From Sideroxydans sp. (GTDB lineage Bacteria > Pseudomonadota > Gammaproteobacteria > Burkholderiales > Gallionellaceae), in NCBI GenBank assembly GCA_030823965.1, contig JAVBYP010000258.1:1-11064 (forward strand): a DNA stretch of 11,064 nt. The letters run 5' to 3'. The number at the start of each line of letters is the position of its first letter. The first letter of the stretch is position 1. A program made the position numbers and the translations under genes. Positions 7,942-11,064 of the stretch are shown here, in pieces. The notes beneath the pieces are model-generated. The model was not told where the DNA came from and searched no databases. It saw only the letters and a list, made by a program, of their open reading frames with translations.

Positions 7942-8298
7942 ATGGCAAAGGACTACGCACGCACCGATCGTATCGCCGAACAGATCCAGCGAGAGTTGGC
8001 TCAACTGATTCGGCTGGAAGTCAAAGATCCGCGCGTGCGTAAGGTCACCTTGACAGGAGTCGAGGTCACTAACGACCACGCCCATGCCAAAATCTTCTAC
8101 ACCTCTTTGGATGGAAATAGCCCGGAGTTGCTACAAGGATTGGAACGTGCGGCAGGATATTTGCGTAGTCAGTTGGCGAAGGCCATGAAGTTGCGCATCA
8201 CGCCTCAATTACATTTTCTCTATGACGCCTCCATCGAGCGTGGCGCTCATCTTTCTCAGTTGATCGATAAAGCCGTTGCCAGCGACACCAATCATTAA
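7942..8298 (+). CDS. rbfA: 30S ribosome-binding factor RbfA
   Basis: Cold-shock-associated factor with a KH-like fold that binds the 30S subunit near the 5' helix of 16S rRNA and aids late maturation. The 118-residue protein starts with [13 protein letters not shown], carries KDPRV at 28-32, and has the C-terminal signature [19 protein letters not shown] followed by [12 protein letters not shown]. Its ATG follows the infB stop codon directly and no clear ribosome binding site precedes it, so translation is probably coupled to infB. Its 3' end overlaps the proposed truB start by 23 bases. Confidence 0.96.
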   Translation: MAKDYARTDRIAEQIQRELAQLIRLEVKDPRVRKVTLTGVEVTNDHAHAKIFYTSLDGNSPELLQGLERAAGYLRSQLAKAMKLRITPQLHFLYDASIERGAHLSQLIDKAVASDTNH

Positions 8299-9223
8299 TC
8301 GCACGACCCGTATCAAAAGGCAGTTGGACGGCGTATTGCTGTTCGATAAGCCATTGGAGTTGAGTTCCAACACGGCGATGCAGAAGGTGCGTTGGCTTTT
8401 CGGTGCCGAAAAAGCAGGGCATACCGGCACGCTCGATCCACTCGCTACCGGCCTATTGCCAATCTGTTTTGGTGAAGCCACCAAATACACCATCGCTTTG
8501 TTGGATGCCGACAAGGGTTATCGTGCAACGATACGTCTAGGTCAAAAGACGACGACGGGAGATGCCGAGGGGGAAGTGATAGCGACGCGCCCAGTTGACG
8601 TCAACGAGGCTAAGGTATTGACGGTGTTGGCGAACTTTCTGGGCGAGAGCCAGCAGCTTCCCCCTATGCACAGCGCCATCAAGCACCAAGGCAAGCCGCT
8701 GTACGAATACATCCGAAAAGGTGAGACCGTTGAGCGTGAACTACGGAAAATCACTATCCATGACTTGAAGCTGGAACGCTTGCAAGGCGATGAGCTGGAA
8801 TTCAGCGTCTTATGCAGCAAAGGCACTTATGTGCGCACTTTGGCCGAGGATATCGGTGAAATCCTAGGCTGTGGCGGTCATTTGATCGCTTTACGCCGAA
8901 CATCCATTGGGGAGTTCGGTTTGAGCGAGGCTCATACCTTGGCACAATTGGAAGCGATGGGGCAGGCTGAGCGCGATTCATGCCTACTGCCTTTGGATAG
9001 ATTGGTGCTTAACTTGCCGTCAATGGAGTTGGACAGCGTCCAAGCCACGCGTTTAGCTCGAGGGCAAAGGCTTGGGCTGACCGATAGCTACCCCGATGGC
9101 AAACGCAGATTGTATTCAGAAGGGCGATTTATCGGTCTGGGCGAGCTGGTCGAGGGCAGATTGTCCCCAAGCCGCTTGTTATCGAGTATAGCCAAAGCCG
9201 CCGCCATCCCTAATTCAGCTTGA
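8276..9223 (+). CDS. truB: tRNA pseudouridine(55) synthase TruB
   Basis: Isomerises U55 in the T-loop of tRNAs to pseudouridine and acts as a tRNA folding helper. The 315-residue reading has DGVLLFDKP at 18-26, the catalytic motif [16 protein letters not shown] from 49 with nucleophile D53, [10 protein letters not shown] from 80 with conserved Y82, [15 protein letters not shown] from 180, and a C-terminal PUA-like domain at about 248-305. The start is uncertain: the only standard in-frame start codon that leaves a family-like N terminus is TTG at 8276, since a stop codon lies at 8261-8263 and no ATG or GTG occurs before the DGVLL motif. This overlaps rbfA by 23 bases and has only a weak ribosome binding site. 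ATC/ATT codons at 8291 and 8294 are non-standard alternatives. Confidence 0.92.
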   Translation: MPATPIINRTTRIKRQLDGVLLFDKPLELSSNTAMQKVRWLFGAEKAGHTGTLDPLATGLLPICFGEATKYTIALLDADKGYRATIRLGQKTTTGDAEGEVIATRPVDVNEAKVLTVLANFLGESQQLPPMHSAIKHQGKPLYEYIRKGETVERELRKITIHDLKLERLQGDELEFSVLCSKGTYVRTLAEDIGEILGCGGHLIALRRTSIGEFGLSEAHTLAQLEAMGQAERDSCLLPLDRLVLNLPSMELDSVQATRLARGQRLGLTDSYPDGKRRLYSEGRFIGLGELVEGRLSPSRLLSSIAKAAAIPNSA

Positions 9224-9249
9224 GTGGATACCCCGTTCAAGGTTAGAAT
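9220..9249 (+). promoter_or_regulatory. Putative sigma70 promoter of rpsO
   Basis: TTGAGT at 9220-9225 and TAGAAT at 9244-9249 are separated by 18 bases and overlap the truB stop codon. Transcription would start near 9256, giving a leader of about 25 bases before the rpsO ATG. A separate rpsO promoter inside this cluster is known in E. coli. Confidence 0.55.
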
Positions 9250-9280
9250 GCCGCACTTTTTATTTGGAGAGAGTAAGTAA

Positions 9281-9550
9281 ATGTCTATTACCGCAGCACA
9301 AAAATCGCAGATCGTTACTGATTATCAACGTGCCAAGGGCGACACTGGCTCCCCTGAAGTACAAGTTGCTTTGATGACAGCACGTATCAACTACCTGACC
9401 GAGCATTTCAAAGAGCATAACAAAGACCACCACTCACGCCGTGGTCTGCTGCGTCTGGTTAGCCGCCGCCGCAAGCTGCTGGACTACCTGAAGAGCAAGA
9501 ACGAAGGTAGTTACAAAGAGCTGATCCAACGTTTGGAACTGCGCAAGTAA
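9281..9550 (+). CDS. rpsO: 30S ribosomal protein S15
   Basis: Primary 16S rRNA-binding protein of the 30S platform, also forming an intersubunit bridge. At 89 residues it has the normal length and the S15 signature: [17 protein letters not shown], then [29 protein letters not shown], and a C terminus [12 protein letters not shown] 9281 is preceded by a purine-rich GGAGAGAG at 9266-9273. It has its own promoter-like sequence and an intrinsic terminator immediately downstream. In E. coli S15 represses its own translation through a leader pseudoknot; the short leader here leaves little room for that same structure upstream of the gene. Confidence 0.98.
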   Translation: MSITAAQKSQIVTDYQRAKGDTGSPEVQVALMTARINYLTEHFKEHNKDHHSRRGLLRLVSRRRKLLDYLKSKNEGSYKELIQRLELRK

Positions 9551-9562
9551 TTAAGATTTACG

Positions 9563-9593
9563 AGCGGGTCGCGATAGCGGCCCGCTTTGTTTT
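9563..9593 (+). terminator. Intrinsic terminator after rpsO
   Basis: AGCGGGTCGC (9563-9572) pairs with GCGGCCCGCT (9577-9586) around a GATA loop: ten base pairs with a single T-G wobble. A T-rich tail (TTGTTTT, 9587-9593) follows. It lies 12 bases after the rpsO stop codon. As in E. coli, partial read-through would carry transcription into pnp, since I see no convincing pnp promoter in the 59 bases that follow. Confidence 0.85.
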
Positions 9594-9612
9594 GGGTGTC
9601 GTATCGGTGCAT

Positions 9613-9626
9613 TGACCACTCGGTCA
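9613..9626 (+). other. Small hairpin in the pnp leader
   Basis: TGACC (9613-9617) and GGTCA (9622-9626) form a 5-bp stem with an ACTC loop between the rpsO terminator and the pnp ribosome binding site. In E. coli a longer leader hairpin cut by RNase III is needed for PNPase autocontrol; this one is much shorter and may be unrelated. Confidence 0.3.
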
Positions 9627-9652
9627 GGCATTCACATTGGAGAGGACTAATC

Positions 9653-11064
9653 TTGAGTCACTATAAAAAAACACTGAGTTACGGTAATCAACAACTGACA
9701 TTGGAGACAGGCGAGATCGCTCGTCAATCCAGTGGTGCAGTCATGGTCAGTTTGGGCGACACTGTGGTGCTGGTCACCGTAGTTGGCCGTAAAGATGCAA
9801 AGCCTGATCAAGACTTCTTCCCGTTGACCGTCGACTATCAAGAGCGCACCTATGCGGGTGGCAAGATCCCTGGTGGTTTCTTCAAACGTGAAGGCCGTCC
9901 GAGCGAGAAAGAGATCCTGACTTCTCGCTTGATCGACCGTCCATTGCGTCCTCTGTTCCCAGAAAGCTTCTACAACGAAGTGCAGATCGTAGCGACTGTC
10001 GTGTCTTCCGATCCGCAGATCGATTCCGACATCCCTTCCATGATCGGCGCATCCGCTGCGTTGGCGATCTCTGGTATTCCTTTCGACGGCCCTATCGGCG
10101 CAGCTCGTGTGGGTTACGCCAACGGTCAATATCTGTTGAACCCGACTAAAGATGAGTTGGTCACTTCGCAGATGGACTTGGTGGTTGCAGGTACCGTTAA
10201 GGCTGTACAAATGGTTGAATCCGAAGCGCAAGAACTATCGGAAGAAGTCATGTTGGGCGCGGTCGTGTTCGGTCACGAACAGATGCAAGTCGTGATCAAT
10301 GCGATCAACGAAATGGCTGATGCAGTAGGTGCAGACGAGTGGGATTGGACGCCAGCAGCCAAGAACGAAACGCTCATCGCTAAGATCAACGCATTGGCTG
10401 AGAACGAACTGAAGGCAGCTTACGCCGTACGTGAGAAACAAGCGCGTACACATCAAGTGGAGGCCATCCGTGCCAAGGTCTCTGCTGCATTGGCGACACC
10501 TGAATTCGAGAACGTTTCAAACAATGAAGTGAGCGAGTTGTTCAGCGCATTGGAAGCCAAGATCGTACGCGGTCAGATCCTGAGCGGCGAGCCACGTATC
10601 GATGGTCGTGACACACGTACTGTGCGTCCGATCACCATCCGTACCGGCGTATTGCCACGTGCCCACGGTTCCGTATTGTTCACACGCGGTGAGACCCAAG
10701 CTTTGGTGGTCGCTACACTGGGTTCGATGCGCGATTCACAAAAGATCGATGCATTGCAAGGTGAGTTCTCCGACCGCTTCATGCTGCATTACAACTTCCC
10801 TCCATATGCGACTGGCGAAACAGGTCGTGTAGGTACACCAAAGCGTCGCGAGATCGGTCACGGTCGTTTGGCTAAACGTGCACTAGTCGCCGTATTGCCG
10901 AGCGAAGAGGAATGCGGTTACGCGATGCGCGTGGTCTCCGAAATCACAGAATCCAACGGCTCTAGCTCCATGGCTTCTGTGTGCGGCGGCTGCTTGTCGT
11001 TGATGGATGCAGGCGTAGCGATGAAGAATCACGTGGCAGGTATCGCCATGGGCTTGATCAAAGA
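9653..11064 (+). CDS. pnp: Polyribonucleotide nucleotidyltransferase (PNPase), 3' end beyond window
   Basis: Phosphorolytic 3'-to-5' exoribonuclease and RNA-tailing enzyme, a trimer and part of the degradosome in many bacteria. The open frame runs to the window edge, giving 470 of an expected roughly 700 residues. It contains the first RNase PH domain ([52 protein letters not shown]), the helical linker, and much of the second RNase PH domain: [22 protein letters not shown]398/R399 in KRREIGHG, and the phosphate-binding serines 437-439 in SNGSSSMAS, all at E. coli numbering. The catalytic aspartates (E. coli 486 and 492), KH and S1 domains lie outside. The start is TTG at 9653: GGAGAGGA at 9639-9646 is 6 bases upstream, and the encoded [13 protein letters not shown] aligns with normal PNPase N termini. 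Confidence 0.96.
   Translation, partial: MSHYKKTLSYGNQQLTLETGEIARQSSGAVMVSLGDTVVLVTVVGRKDAKPDQDFFPLTVDYQERTYAGGKIPGGFFKREGRPSEKEILTSRLIDRPLRPLFPESFYNEVQIVATVVSSDPQIDSDIPSMIGASAALAISGIPFDGPIGAARVGYANGQYLLNPTKDELVTSQMDLVVAGTVKAVQMVESEAQELSEEVMLGAVVFGHEQMQVVINAINEMADAVGADEWDWTPAAKNETLIAKINALAENELKAAYAVREKQARTHQVEAIRAKVSAALATPEFENVSNNEVSELFSALEAKIVRGQILSGEPRIDGRDTRTVRPITIRTGVLPRAHGSVLFTRGETQALVVATLGSMRDSQKIDALQGEFSDRFMLHYNFPPYATGETGRVGTPKRREIGHGRLAKRALVAVLPSEEECGYAMRVVSEITESNGSSSMASVCGGCLSLMDAGVAMKNHVAGIAMGLIK

Noticed and set aside
9612..9640. Separate promoter for pnp (TTGACC at 9612-9617)
   Set aside because: The -35 match is good, but no acceptable -10 hexamer occurs at 16-18 bases spacing (CATTGG is the best).

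Overview
The window looks like an ordinary chromosomal segment of a betaproteobacterium. The gene order rimP-nusA-infB-rbfA-truB-rpsO-pnp, the protein sequences and the moderate GC content suggest a Nitrosomonadales/Gallionellaceae-type organism, but the genus is a guess from general resemblance and was not searched. All eleven genes are on the + strand and packed tightly. No phage, transposase, CRISPR, tRNA or rRNA sequence is visible.

Region 1 (54-3146) is a compact four-gene operon: mtnP, a FucA-like class II aldolase (ald2-type), apt and mtnA. Gaps between the genes are 2, 7 and 0 bases. Together they encode a route that takes 5'-methylthioadenosine and/or 5'-deoxyadenosine (by-products of S-adenosylmethionine enzymes). 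MtnP splits off adenine, MtnA isomerises the sugar 1-phosphate to a ribulose 1-phosphate, and the aldolase cleaves that to dihydroxyacetone phosphate plus an aldehyde. Apt returns the adenine to AMP. This matches the 'DHAP shunt' described in Rhodospirillum rubrum and pathogenic E. coli, here with adenine salvage built into the operon. It is the most interesting metabolic content of the window.

Region 2 (3147-3368) is a 222-base intergenic stretch. It holds an 83-base nested inverted repeat that looks like a pair of REP-type units facing each other. A sigma70-like promoter follows, and then a very short hairpin plus T-tract just ahead of rimP, which looks like an attenuator or terminator.

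Region 3 (3369-11064) is the conserved transcription/translation/RNA-processing cluster. rimP (30S maturation), nusA (transcription elongation), infB (initiation factor 2), rbfA (30S maturation) and truB (tRNA pseudouridine 55) appear to be one transcription unit with short or overlapping junctions. rpsO (S15) has its own promoter overlapping the truB stop codon and is followed by a good intrinsic terminator. pnp (PNPase) starts with TTG behind a strong ribosome binding site and is cut by the window end after 470 codons. Both truB and pnp appear to use TTG starts.
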